The notes under the pieces: generated by a model | What the model was told of the DNA's origin: nothing | Databases searched by the model: none | The model's input: the letters and a program-made list of their open reading frames with translations, nothing else | Translations under genes and position numbers: made by a program | Origin: an uncultured Dorea sp. | Lineage (GTDB): Bacteria; Bacillota; Clostridia; Lachnospirales; Lachnospiraceae | Reading direction: 5' to 3' | Length of the DNA: 35,532 bases | Assembly: GCA_948602995.1 (NCBI GenBank) | Contig: CAPEBR010000038.1 | Coordinates: 1 to 35,532 of the forward strand | Shown: piece by piece, positions 7,676 through 15,414 of the stretch | How positions within the stretch are numbered: position 1 is the stretch's first letter | Layout of the letters: the number at the start of each line of letters is the position of its first letter

Positions 7676-8419
7676 TTACGGATGCTTTCCGTATCCGGCC
7701 CATCCGACCTGTCCGTCGGCATAGCCTTTTTTGCCATCCATTTTAAGGATGCACCACTGGTGGGTATACTGGTTTGCGTTGGCGTGTTTCCATTTGTATC
7801 CCATATAATCTAAGACCATTCCTAATGCGCGGGTGGCGCCTGCGCAGGAGTATTTTTTGGAGATAAATACGCCGTATGCCTGGCTGTAATCAGAACCTTC
7901 CATTGTATAGGTACATCTCTGGCAGAAGGCGGATACATAGAATGCGGCCTGGCCTACCCGGTCAAGATCTTTGCCTTTTTTGGATACACATTTTGCAACT
8001 AATTTTGCAACTCTTTGTGCGTCCTTTGTTTTGTTGCCGGTTTTTTTGTTTGGTATCTTGTGGCAGACGCCGTTTGAAGCAATGATGTAATTTTTGTACA
8101 GGGCAGTTTTAACCATATACCCATTTTTTTTGTCGAAATAATATCTTTTGTTCTTGATTTTTTTCAGACCTGTCTGCATGACGCCTCGTTTGTTAAAATA
8201 ATATCTGGCGCCGTCAATGGTTTTCAGTCCGGTTACTTTCACGCCTCTCTTGTTGTAATAATACTTTTTTCCTTTTACTGTCCGCCAGCCGGTGGCGGGC
8301 TGCGGCTGTTGGTCATTTGAAATGGTGACCGAGCTCTGGGAGGCTTCGGATGTCACTGGTATGCACAGACAAAGAGCGGTGCATAATAAGAAAATAATTG
8401 TGTTTTTTAAGAATTTCAT
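7676..8419 (-). CDS. Secreted transglutaminase-like protein with wall-binding repeats
   Basis: A 247-residue exported protein. Residues 1-26 form a signal peptide. Residues 44-108 hold three YG-type cell-wall-binding repeats (GWRTVKGKKYYYNKRG, GLKTIDGARYYFNKRG, GLKKIKNKRYYFDKKNG). The C-terminal half is a transglutaminase-like (papain-fold) domain with a readable triad: Cys192 in YSCAGATRAL, His220 in YTHQWC and Asp235 in GYADG. Such proteins act on the cell surface as cysteine proteases or crosslinking enzymes; the reaction here is unknown. ATG 8419 follows GAGGG; an in-frame GTG at 8431 overlaps that site and is rejected. Its 3' end meets the palindrome at 7633-7670. Confidence 0.87.
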   Translation of the reverse strand: MKFLKNTIIFLLCTALCLCIPVTSEASQSSVTISNDQQPQPATGWRTVKGKKYYYNKRGVKVTGLKTIDGARYYFNKRGVMQTGLKKIKNKRYYFDKKNGYMVKTALYKNYIIASNGVCHKIPNKKTGNKTKDAQRVAKLVAKCVSKKGKDLDRVGQAAFYVSAFCQRCTYTMEGSDYSQAYGVFISKKYSCAGATRALGMVLDYMGYKWKHANANQYTHQWCILKMDGKKGYADGQVGWAGYGKHP

Positions 8420-8460
8420 AGAATCCCTCACTTTCTCACTTTTGATTTCTTCTAGCTACG

Positions 8461-8496
8461 CCCACTGAATGCGGGGCAAATTAGCCGCAAAGTGGG
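8461..8496 (-). promoter_or_regulatory. Leader hairpin of the transglutaminase-like gene
   Basis: An outer stem (CCCACT 8461-8466 with AGTGGG 8491-8496) and an inner stem (GCGG 8471-8474 with CCGC 8485-8488) form a hairpin about 40 bases ahead of the start codon. It could be part of a 5' leader or riboswitch, but I could not match a known class. The rest of 8497-8680 shows nothing I can name. Confidence 0.35.
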
Positions 8497-8680
8497 ACGT
8501 GCAGATGGCAGGAATGAATTTTCAAATACGCTCTAGTATAAACCAGGGATGTATTAGTATGGTTAGAGTATATCACATATGGGAATGAGCAGCAATATGA
8601 GCTGGATAAGAAGGAACGAGAAATTAAGGTATGAAACGTGTAGCTGCCTGATACAATGACTGCCGTATCAAGTGGAAGTG

Positions 8681-8716
8681 AAGAACGGTTTGCTGTTTCT
8701 ACAGCAAACCGTTCTT
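8681..8716 (-). terminator. Strong hairpin after the large secreted-protein gene
   Basis: A perfect 16-bp stem (AAGAACGGTTTGCTGT, TTCT loop) lies 39 bases past the stop codon on the - strand. There is no clear U run after it, so it may terminate or protect the 3' end. Confidence 0.6.
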
Positions 8717-8754
8717 CTGTCAGTAAAGGTTCTATTTGCCAGTTAAGATCAGCC

Positions 8755-11700
8755 TTAAGGAGTTTCTTCCCAACCGGTATTCTCTGGATTTGTTCCATCC
8801 TGTGAGGGGCTCTCTGCTGGCTGTGTGTTTTCACTGTCCTGAGCCTCTGATGCAGCTGTCTGAGCTGGGTCTTTGGAATCTGCCGGCCGAATTGCTTCTG
8901 CGGAATCGGAGGAATTTTGTTCAGTTTCTTTTGTACTGACTTCCGAAGTAGAAGTTGTGCCTGCGTAAGTTAATGTCAGCGTAATTTCTGCCAATTTTCC
9001 GCTTCCGTCATTTGCGGCTGCAGTAATCTTCACTGTGCCTTCCTGACCTGCCGGGGTTACGGTACCTGTATTGCTTACTGTGGCGATGCTTGTATCGCTG
9101 CTTGTCCATGTGAAGGTCTTGCCCTCGAGGGAGGCTTCATTGCCCTTTTCATCAGTGTTTTTCAATATTATCTGCTTTGCATAATCTGAATAAGAAGGAC
9201 GGCCCCATACTTGTTTCGGATCTCCATATACAATCGTATCATCCTGGAGACCTGACGTTAATGTCAGATTCCCCAGTTCTGTCCTTCCGGCTACTGTAAT
9301 GACAATCTGCTGATAATAAGACAGAGAGTGTGTGCCATTGTCGGCAGCTCGTACATTGAGAACAATCGTATCGCCATTTTTTGCGTCCTCTGGGACAGTA
9401 ATAGTTGCAGTGTCAGACTCGGCGCCTTTAATATAGATGCCTTTGTTTGCCTCTGGCTCCTGATAAGTATCGGCCTCAAAATAATGTTCCCAATTTACAG
9501 CTACATAATCACCATCCGGATCAGATGTCTTTGCGTGGAAGGTCAGCTTTTGCCCAGGGGCTGCCTCGAAGTCAAGGCCTTCCGCTATTGTCAGGGATGG
9601 CGTATGGTTTGCATCTTCGTATTCTGGAGTAATACACCAGTCTGCACGAGTAGCAAACTGATGCTGGATATCAGCCATAAAGCGCCAGTCAGAGCTTACG
9701 GTTTTACTCTGCAGCGGGTCATAGTCCTTTGCTGTCTGATACCAGTTCTGCAGCTTATTCGGGCGATTCTCTACTTTCGTGTATCTTCCCGCGAAGCTGC
9801 CATATGCCATAAGATTCTCTAAAGATCTCAAACCAGTATTCATAAGTGGGAAGAAGCTTGGGGAATCTCCTTCGGAAAGGAAATCATACCGCTGGTATTT
9901 TTTGCCGCCCCACCAGTTGGTGCTATCTAAAAGATCTTCGTTAGAGCCGAACTGGCTGCCGTCCTCTTCGCCCGGCAGGTAGGTTCCGTCGCCCCAGACT
10001 ACATATTTGTCAAGTAACGGTCCATGTCCATAATCCAGATTCTCGCGCATCCACGCCCCAGACATTGTGCGTTTTGCTTCACTGTCTACGTTGCCTGCAG
10101 AGTTAGACCAGAAATATCCATAGCTGGTTGCGCTGACCTGAACGAATTTGATTTCCGGCCATTCCACGCCGATATACTCATCATAGGTCTGATCCTGGGT
10201 TCCATATGCACCGATTACTGTCTTATCAATAATCTTTTTGCGGACAACATCCCACTGGTCGGTATTCTTATATTTTTCCTCGATGCTCTTAAGTGCGCGT
10301 GCAATGGTATTGGGACCGCCCCATGCCATGACATATAAGGTTCTTGGGTCGTTGTCCAGGAAAGCTTCCTCAATTAATCTGGAGCCTTCGGTTTCTTCCC
10401 GCATATCGCCCTTGTAGGCAATGTTTCCAATCTTTATTTTGCTGCGGATCAAATCCGGAGTTGGGTATGCAGGGTCATGAACGCGCAGGTTATCGTATAC
10501 AGCGGCGTAATCATCTGCTAATTCCATCATCCAGTCCGTTCCCGGCCAGCGATAAGGCTTCTTAGAGGCTTCGTCCGGGCCATTGTCATCGCCGATCCAG
10601 TGGTACTGTGAGCTGGTCTGAATGATTCCCTGAATATCAATCTCGTTGCTATAGAGAAGCAGGTGAATCAGAGAGTTCTGGTCATCTACTTCACCATCCT
10701 GGGTGATGATTGCCCTTGGCTTGCTGTTTGCCGGGTCTCCAGCTGTACGCGTTACAGTAATCTCAATGTTTCCTTTTATGGATTTGTCTGACTTTGATGT
10801 TGCTGTAATTGTAACCGGCCCTTCACTTACGCCTGTTACCTGTCCTTTTTCATTTACAGTTGCAATGGCTTCACTTGAAGAAGACCAGGTAACAGTTTTA
10901 ACTGTTGCAGTTTCTGGAAGCACTTCTGCCGCTAAAGTTATGCGTTTTCCGGCCTCTACTGTTGTATCGCCTGATACGTTGATACTGGTTGGCTGAGATG
11001 CACTTGTTACGGTAATGACAATCTGCTGATAATAGGACAGGGAATGTGTTCCGTTATCAGTTGCACGTACGTTGATAACCAGAGTATCATTTTCTTTTGC
11101 ATCTTCTGGTACAGTAATGGTTGCCGTATCAGAGTTTGCACCTTTGATATAAATGCCTTTATTTTCTTCCGGCTCCTGGTAAGTATCAGCCTCAAAGTAC
11201 TGTTCCCAGTTTACGCTTACATAGTCGCCGTCCGGATCAGATGTCTTTGCGTGGAAGGTAAGCTTTTGCCCGGGCGCTGCCTTAAAGTCAAGGCCTTCTT
11301 TTATTGTCAGGGACGGCATATGGTTTGCATCCTCGTATTTGGGTGTAATACACCAGTCCGCACGAGTAGCAAATTGATGCTGGATATCAGCCATAAAGCG
11401 CCAGTCAGAGCTTACGGTTTTCTTCTGCAGCGGGTCATAGTCCTTTGCTGTCTGATACCAGTTCTGCAGCTGATTCGGACGATTTGTTACTTTCGTGTAC
11501 CTTCCTGCGTAGCTGCCGTATGCCATAAGGTTCTCTAAGGATCTCAAACCAGTATTCATAAGCGGGAAGAAGCTTGGGGAATCTCCCTCAGAGAGGAAAT
11601 CATATCGCTGGTACTTGCCGATAAAGCTGCCGCCCCACCAGTCAGTGCTGTCCACAAGGGACTCGTTTGTACCAAACTGGCTGCCTTCTTCTTCGCCTGG

Positions 11701-13329
11701 CAGATAGGTTCCATCGCCCCAGACTACATATTTGTCGAGCAGCGGTCCATGCCCATAGTCTAAGTTTTCGCGGATCCATGCACCGGACATGGTGCGTTTT
11801 GCTTCGCTGTCTACAGTGCCTGCGCTTCTGGACCAGCCATAGCCGTAACTTGTTGCGCTGACCTGAACGAATTTAATTTCCGGCCATTCCACGCCGATAT
11901 ACTCATCATAGGTCTGATCCTGGGTTCCATATGCACCGATTACTGTCTTATCAATAATCTTTTTGCGGACAACATCCCACTGGTCGGTATTCTTATATTT
12001 TTCCTCGATGCTCTTAAGTGCGCGTGCAATGGTATTGGGACCGCCCCATGCCATGACATATAAGGTTCTTGGGTCATTGTCCAGGAAGGCTGCCTCGATT
12101 AATCTGGATCCTTCGGTTTCTTTTCGCATATCGCCCTTGTAGGCAATGTTTCCGATCTTTATCATGCTGCGGATATAATTTGGCGTCGGGTATGCACGGT
12201 CGTGGGTACGCAGATTGTCATATACAGCTGCATAATCATCAGCCAGCTCTGTCATCCAGTCTGTCCCCGGCCAGCGGTAGGGCTTTTTAGAAGCTTCATC
12301 CGGTCCGTTCTCATCGCCGATCCAGTGGTACTGTGAGCTGGTCTGGATAATTCCCTGGATATCAATCTCATTGCCGTAAAGCAGAAGATGAATCATGGAA
12401 TTCTGGTCGTCCACCTCGCCGTCCTGGGTAATGATGGCTCTTGGTTTGTCTGTATCCACTACCGTCACATGAGCTGTTGCCTTTGCACCGCTTCCGTCTG
12501 CAGCCTCAATTGTAATATCTGTACTGCCCTGGGTCAGTGCGGTAATGGTGCCATCCGCGCTTACGCTTGCTGCGTACGGATCAGAGAGTGTGTATTTCAG
12601 CTGCCTGTTGGTAGCATTTGACGGTGCAATTGTTGTCTCCAGCTTCTGCTTTGCGCCTGCCTCTAAGGTAATTTCGGTTTTCTTTACAGTTATCTTTGAT
12701 ACCTTTACCTGAGGCGCGGCAGATGCTTTTACAGTAACCTGTACGGTTGTTTTTTTCTTGCTTCCGTCTGTGGCGCTTACTGTAATCGTGGCTGCTCCGG
12801 CCTTCTTTGCAGTAATTTTGCCTTTAGAGCTGACGGATGCAACATTTGTATTTGAAGATTTGTACTTCAACTTCTTTATGCTTGCGTTTTTTGGTGTGAT
12901 CGTTGTCTTGATTGTCCTGGAGCTGCCTGCATCCAGGGTAAGCTTTGCAGAATCTGCCTTCAGCTTTTTAATTAGGCGGGGCTTTTTCACAGTTACCTTG
13001 CAAGAAGACTTGATGCTGTTTTTGCCTTTTACACTGGCTGTGACGGTAACGGAGCCTGCCTTGATGCCCTTTACCACCCCTTTGCTGTTTACAGACGCGA
13101 TCTTCTTGTCAGAGCTCTTCCAGGTAATTTTTGCCGAAGCTGCCTTTGGGGCTTTGGTTACCTTGAGCTTCTTTTTGGTTCCGACATAAATGGTTGCTTT
13201 TTTTGCAATGGTAATTTTTTTTATGGTCTTCGAAGCTGCCTCTGCCTGCAGGGTATTCCCTGGGAGGGCAAGAGAAGCGCTTACCATAGCTGCAGTTAAT
13301 ATTCCTGCCAGGAATCGTTTCTTTCTCAT
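8755..13329 (-). CDS. Large secreted Big_2 protein with two DUF1593/Sde182 nucleoside-hydrolase-like modules
   Basis: A 1524-residue exported protein. Approximate layout: signal peptide 1-32; three Big_2 Ig-like domains 37-290; module copy 1 at 294-774; a fourth Big_2 domain 780-865; module copy 2 at 870-1346; a last Big_2-like domain 1350-1455; and a Ser/Glu/Thr-rich tail to 1524. Each module starts KPRAIITQDGEVDDQNS, whose DGEVDD resembles the Asp cluster of inosine-uridine nucleoside hydrolases. The family (DUF1593, Sde182 cellulose-binding-type proteins) is poorly characterised and linked to glycan use. Each module ends in a beta-sandwich (PSLTI..GLDF to SYYQQIVITV). There is no LPXTG motif and no SLH domain; Big_2 or Lys-rich N-terminal domains may hold it to the wall. 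AGGAAGGAG precedes ATG 13329. Substrate unknown. Confidence 0.88.
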   Translation of the reverse strand: MRKKRFLAGILTAAMVSASLALPGNTLQAEAASKTIKKITIAKKATIYVGTKKKLKVTKAPKAASAKITWKSSDKKIASVNSKGVVKGIKAGSVTVTASVKGKNSIKSSCKVTVKKPRLIKKLKADSAKLTLDAGSSRTIKTTITPKNASIKKLKYKSSNTNVASVSSKGKITAKKAGAATITVSATDGSKKKTTVQVTVKASAAPQVKVSKITVKKTEITLEAGAKQKLETTIAPSNATNRQLKYTLSDPYAASVSADGTITALTQGSTDITIEAADGSGAKATAHVTVVDTDKPRAIITQDGEVDDQNSMIHLLLYGNEIDIQGIIQTSSQYHWIGDENGPDEASKKPYRWPGTDWMTELADDYAAVYDNLRTHDRAYPTPNYIRSMIKIGNIAYKGDMRKETEGSRLIEAAFLDNDPRTLYVMAWGGPNTIARALKSIEEKYKNTDQWDVVRKKIIDKTVIGAYGTQDQTYDEYIGVEWPEIKFVQVSATSYGYGWSRSAGTVDSEAKRTMSGAWIRENLDYGHGPLLDKYVVWGDGTYLPGEEEGSQFGTNESLVDSTDWWGGSFIGKYQRYDFLSEGDSPSFFPLMNTGLRSLENLMAYGSYAGRYTKVTNRPNQLQNWYQTAKDYDPLQKKTVSSDWRFMADIQHQFATRADWCITPKYEDANHMPSLTIKEGLDFKAAPGQKLTFHAKTSDPDGDYVSVNWEQYFEADTYQEPEENKGIYIKGANSDTATITVPEDAKENDTLVINVRATDNGTHSLSYYQQIVITVTSASQPTSINVSGDTTVEAGKRITLAAEVLPETATVKTVTWSSSSEAIATVNEKGQVTGVSEGPVTITATSKSDKSIKGNIEITVTRTAGDPANSKPRAIITQDGEVDDQNSLIHLLLYSNEIDIQGIIQTSSQYHWIGDDNGPDEASKKPYRWPGTDWMMELADDYAAVYDNLRVHDPAYPTPDLIRSKIKIGNIAYKGDMREETEGSRLIEEAFLDNDPRTLYVMAWGGPNTIARALKSIEEKYKNTDQWDVVRKKIIDKTVIGAYGTQDQTYDEYIGVEWPEIKFVQVSATSYGYFWSNSAGNVDSEAKRTMSGAWMRENLDYGHGPLLDKYVVWGDGTYLPGEEDGSQFGSNEDLLDSTNWWGGKKYQRYDFLSEGDSPSFFPLMNTGLRSLENLMAYGSFAGRYTKVENRPNKLQNWYQTAKDYDPLQSKTVSSDWRFMADIQHQFATRADWCITPEYEDANHTPSLTIAEGLDFEAAPGQKLTFHAKTSDPDGDYVAVNWEHYFEADTYQEPEANKGIYIKGAESDTATITVPEDAKNGDTIVLNVRAADNGTHSLSYYQQIVITVAGRTELGNLTLTSGLQDDTIVYGDPKQVWGRPSYSDYAKQIILKNTDEKGNEASLEGKTFTWTSSDTSIATVSNTGTVTPAGQEGTVKITAAANDGSGKLAEITLTLTYAGTTSTSEVSTKETEQNSSDSAEAIRPADSKDPAQTAASEAQDSENTQPAESPSQDGTNPENTGWEETP
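9290..10720 (-). repeat. Tandem module copy 2 inside the large secreted-protein gene
   Basis: About 1.43 kb repeated from 11006-12445 with a shift of 1725 bases (1716 toward the 3' end of the gene, because this copy lacks three codons in the WWGG-KYQRY stretch). Bases 10151-10350 are identical to 11876-12075 over all 200 positions, while the flanks carry many silent differences. Confidence 0.9.
11006..12445 (-). repeat. Tandem module copy 1 inside the large secreted-protein gene
   Basis: The 5' copy of the duplicated DUF1593/Sde182 module, separated from copy 2 by a Big_2 domain. It retains three extra codons (SFIGKYQRY against KKYQRY). Confidence 0.9.
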
Positions 13330-13374
13330 TATTTTCTCCTTCCTGTTATTTATTAAGATTTAGTGTAGTCACTG

Positions 13375-13399
13375 ATTTGCCTGAAATGTTATGGCAAAT
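13375..13399. promoter_or_regulatory. Dyad upstream of the large secreted-protein gene
   Basis: ATTTGCC (13375-13381) and GGCAAAT (13393-13399) form a 7-bp dyad with an 11-base spacer, 45 bases ahead of ATG 13329. It could be an operator; no regulator can be named. Confidence 0.3.
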
Positions 13400-13965
13400 A
13401 ATAAGACAAAAAAGGTTCAAAAAAACCAGGGCATAAATCTTCTGAATGTAAACAAAATATATAAAACATTTAGAGATTTTCGCCTTGCTGATAACGGATA
13501 TTGAAAACATGTTTTGCAATGTGCTACTTCTGTAGTAGTTATCTGCACTGCCATTATAATATTAAATATTTGTTTTGTCAATACGTATAAAAAATGAAAA
13601 AAATAAGAAAAAAAACATAAAAAACGCACAAAATTATTTGGATAAAATAAAAATATAGGAGGATGAATATACTTTTATGAATTTTTTCGGGTGATTAGCC
13701 AAAGAGAAAAAAATTATTTTGCAAACTTAAAATGGATTTTGGTTTTTGGGAATGTATAAAAATAAACGTTTAATATTGAAATTGAAGGAGGAATATGCAT
13801 AATATATACTTAATATGAATTAAATATGAATGACAAACAAATAAAATATGAATATAAAAAAATGAATTCGGTAAAAATGACAGGATATCAAAATAAAATA
13901 TATTCTTTATATAAAAATAAATATAAATATTTTTTTATGTGTTTATATATGTGTTTTCTGAAAGG
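13400..13965. other. AT-rich gene-free stretch
   Basis: Very AT-rich sequence between divergent genes, extreme from about 13560 to 13960. Short open frames in it have no ribosome sites or recognisable products. It probably holds promoters for the - strand secreted-protein gene and for the RNA candidate at 13970-14135, but the base composition makes any -10 call unreliable. Confidence 0.5.
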
Positions 13966-13969
13966 AGCG

Positions 13970-14135
13970 GTGGTTATTTTGGCCTGCCCGTAAGAAACTA
14001 AACTTTTTGGCATCACGAATTCGGATGCTTCGGATCGAAGACCGGGCTTGTCTCCTGAAGGTTGTCGCGGAGAGTCCACAGGGTTGTTGTTTTCCCGAAT
14101 TGTCTTGCTTTGAGGCAGGCTCTCGTTTTGTTTTA
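13970..14135 (+). ncRNA. Candidate structured RNA upstream of the malate/lactate dehydrogenase
   Basis: A GC-richer island in AT-rich DNA with nested complementary segments: GCCTGCC (13982-13988) with GGCAGGC (14114-14120); GTAAG (13990-13994) with CTTGC (14104-14108); AATTCGG (14018-14024) with CCGAATT (14095-14101); then two internal hairpins, CTTCG/CGAAG (14028-14040) and TCTCC/GGAGA (14051-14073). The closing stem is followed by T-rich sequence (TCTCGTTTTGTTTT), as in an intrinsic terminator, and an independent promoter follows at 14192. This looks like a free-standing RNA of about 165 bases. I could not match it to a known class; a 6S-type RNA or riboswitch are possibilities. Confidence 0.42.
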
Positions 14136-14191
14136 GGCAAAATAGATAAAAGAATGGAAATATATTGTGCAATCTTCTCTCAAATGCAGGC

Positions 14192-14209
14192 TTGTTAATT
14201 TATTATCAA
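14192..14209. promoter_or_regulatory. Rex-like operator overlapping the -35 box
   Basis: TTGTTAATTTATTATCAA matches the clostridial Rex consensus TTGTTAAnnnnTTAACAA at 13 of 14 fixed positions and covers the -35 box. Rex is the NADH/NAD-sensing repressor of fermentation genes in Firmicutes, so the gene should be derepressed when NADH is high. Predicted from the motif only. Confidence 0.55.
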
Positions 14210-14220
14210 TGTGGTATGAT
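14192..14220 (+). promoter_or_regulatory. Promoter of the malate/lactate dehydrogenase gene
   Basis: TTGTTA (14192-14197), a 17-base spacer and TATGAT (14215-14220), 82 bases ahead of the start codon. A further dyad, AAAATGT/ACATTTT (14237-14255), lies in the leader. Confidence 0.65.
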
Positions 14221-14301
14221 AAACGAAAGCGACGGCAAAATGTGACAAACATTTTAACCCATGATCGCGGAAAAGAAAATATTTAAAAGGAGAACAAAAA
14301 C

Positions 14302-15249
14302 ATGAGCTGTAAAGTCACAATTATTGGAGCCGGAAGTGTAGGCGCAACAATTGCGTACACATTGTCTGGGGAGGACATGGCATCAGAGATCGTCATGATC
14401 GACATCAACAAAGAAAAAGTAGAAGGCGAAGTCATGGACATTGAGCAGGGAACCTGTTTCAGGGATCCGGTATCCATTATTGCAGGGGACTATGAGGACG
14501 CGAAGGATTCAGACATTGTAATCATCACTTCGGGAATAGCCCGTAAGCCAGGTCAGACAAGAATCGAACTAACACAGACAAATGTTAACATTCTGAAGCA
14601 GATTACACCGGAGATTGCAAAGGCAGCGCCGAATGCACTTTATATTATCGTAAGCAATCCGGTTGACATTATGACTTATGTATTCACAAAGATCTCAGGA
14701 ATTCCGGAGAACCAGATCATTGGTTCCGGGACAGTTTTAGATTCCGCACGTCTCCGCTGCGGTCTTTCCGAACATTTTAAAGTTGCACAGAGAAATATCC
14801 ATGCATACGTATTTGGCGAGCATGGAGACACATCCTTCATTCCATGGTCAGCCGCAAGGATCGCAGGCGTGAATGTAGATGATTATTTTGATATGATGCC
14901 TCATCTTGGAAAAACGGCAGGGAAGCTTGATAAAGAGGCTATGCTTACCTATGTACAGAAATCTGGCGGCAAGATCATTGCAAATAAAGGTGCAACTTTC
15001 TATGCGGTTACGAGAGGCGTCTGCCGGTTGTGCAGCTTACTCATGTCAGCATCTGAATCTGTAACAACCGTATCTTCTATGATGCACGGTGAATACGGAA
15101 TTGAGGATGTATGTTTAAGCACGCTTGCACTGGTAGGACCTAATGGCATTCAGGGCAAGATTCCGATGACCCTTACAGAGGAAGAAGTAGGGAAATTAAA
15201 AGCAAGTGCAGACGCACTGAAATCTGTTATTGCACAAATCGAGCTGTAA
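14302..15249 (+). CDS. LDH-family 2-hydroxyacid dehydrogenase, predicted malate dehydrogenase
   Basis: A 315-residue NAD-dependent dehydrogenase of the lactate/malate family. Seen: the nucleotide motif GAGSVG at 9-14, Asp34 after the second strand (NAD preference), catalytic Arg87, Asp147, Arg150 and His174 (FGEHGDT). The substrate-specificity position, Gln in lactate dehydrogenases (QKPG), is Arg81 here (ARKPGQTR). Arg at this site is the classical malate dehydrogenase determinant, and Gln to Arg converts a bacillary LDH into an MDH. The rest of the protein (GSGTVLD, KGATFYAV) looks LDH-like. With fumarase and fumarate reductase genes downstream, oxaloacetate to malate reduction is the better prediction, though automatic annotation may say L-lactate dehydrogenase. 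AAAAGGAGA precedes ATG 14302. It has its own promoter with a Rex-like site. Confidence 0.88.
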   Translation: MSCKVTIIGAGSVGATIAYTLSGEDMASEIVMIDINKEKVEGEVMDIEQGTCFRDPVSIIAGDYEDAKDSDIVIITSGIARKPGQTRIELTQTNVNILKQITPEIAKAAPNALYIIVSNPVDIMTYVFTKISGIPENQIIGSGTVLDSARLRCGLSEHFKVAQRNIHAYVFGEHGDTSFIPWSAARIAGVNVDDYFDMMPHLGKTAGKLDKEAMLTYVQKSGGKIIANKGATFYAVTRGVCRLCSLLMSASESVTTVSSMMHGEYGIEDVCLSTLALVGPNGIQGKIPMTLTEEEVGKLKASADALKSVIAQIEL

Positions 15250-15267
15250 AACGGTAATATTTGATAC

Positions 15268-15296
15268 TTGATTTGAAAAAATGGTCATATTAAAAT
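15268..15296 (+). promoter_or_regulatory. Possible promoter of the hdr-flx-frd-fum operon
   Basis: TTGATT (15268-15273), a 17-base spacer, then TAAAAT (15291-15296). The match is moderate; read-through from the dehydrogenase gene is also possible because no clear terminator follows its stop. Confidence 0.35.
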
Positions 15297-15339
15297 AGAA
15301 AGGAAATATGGTAAAATAACATAACTATTGAGTAGCTTT

Positions 15340-15380
15340 GTGCAGGGGCGGCCCCGGATGACCGGGGTTATTCAATGCAC
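15340..15380 (+). promoter_or_regulatory. Leader hairpin ahead of hdrB
   Basis: CCCCGG (15352-15357) and CCGGGG (15362-15367) form a tight GC stem with an ATGA loop, closed further out by GTGCA (15340-15344) with TGCAC (15376-15380). There is no U run. It is a structured 5' leader or processing hairpin between the dehydrogenase gene and hdrB. Confidence 0.5.
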
Positions 15381-15414
15381 AGCTGCAAAATTATAAGAAA
15401 GGACAGCGAGAACT

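Noticed and set aside
8440..8580. Possible c-di-GMP or cobalamin riboswitch ahead of the transglutaminase-like gene
   Set aside because: Short look-alike strings (GTGGGACG, CGCCCACTG) occur, but the order and partner elements of either class are missing. Only a leader hairpin was kept.
8481..8834. Open - strand frame of 117 codons overlapping the 3' end of the large secreted-protein gene
   Set aside because: It overlaps the real gene in another frame, spans the 16-bp stem hairpin, and shows no family or ribosome site.
12758..13189. Open + strand frame of 143 codons antisense to the Big_2 domains
   Set aside because: It has no ribosome site, and its hydrophobic composition results from reading Lys/Thr/Val-rich Ig repeats backwards. 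The - strand frame encodes recognisable domains over the whole stretch.
13970..14135. T-box or SAM-type leader for the dehydrogenase gene
   Set aside because: No T-box AGGGTGG core or other known aptamer signature was found, and a separate promoter lies between this element and the gene.
14302..15249. Plain L-lactate dehydrogenase call
   Set aside because: Arg at the specificity position and the malate/fumarate gene context favour malate dehydrogenase; the family itself is not in doubt.
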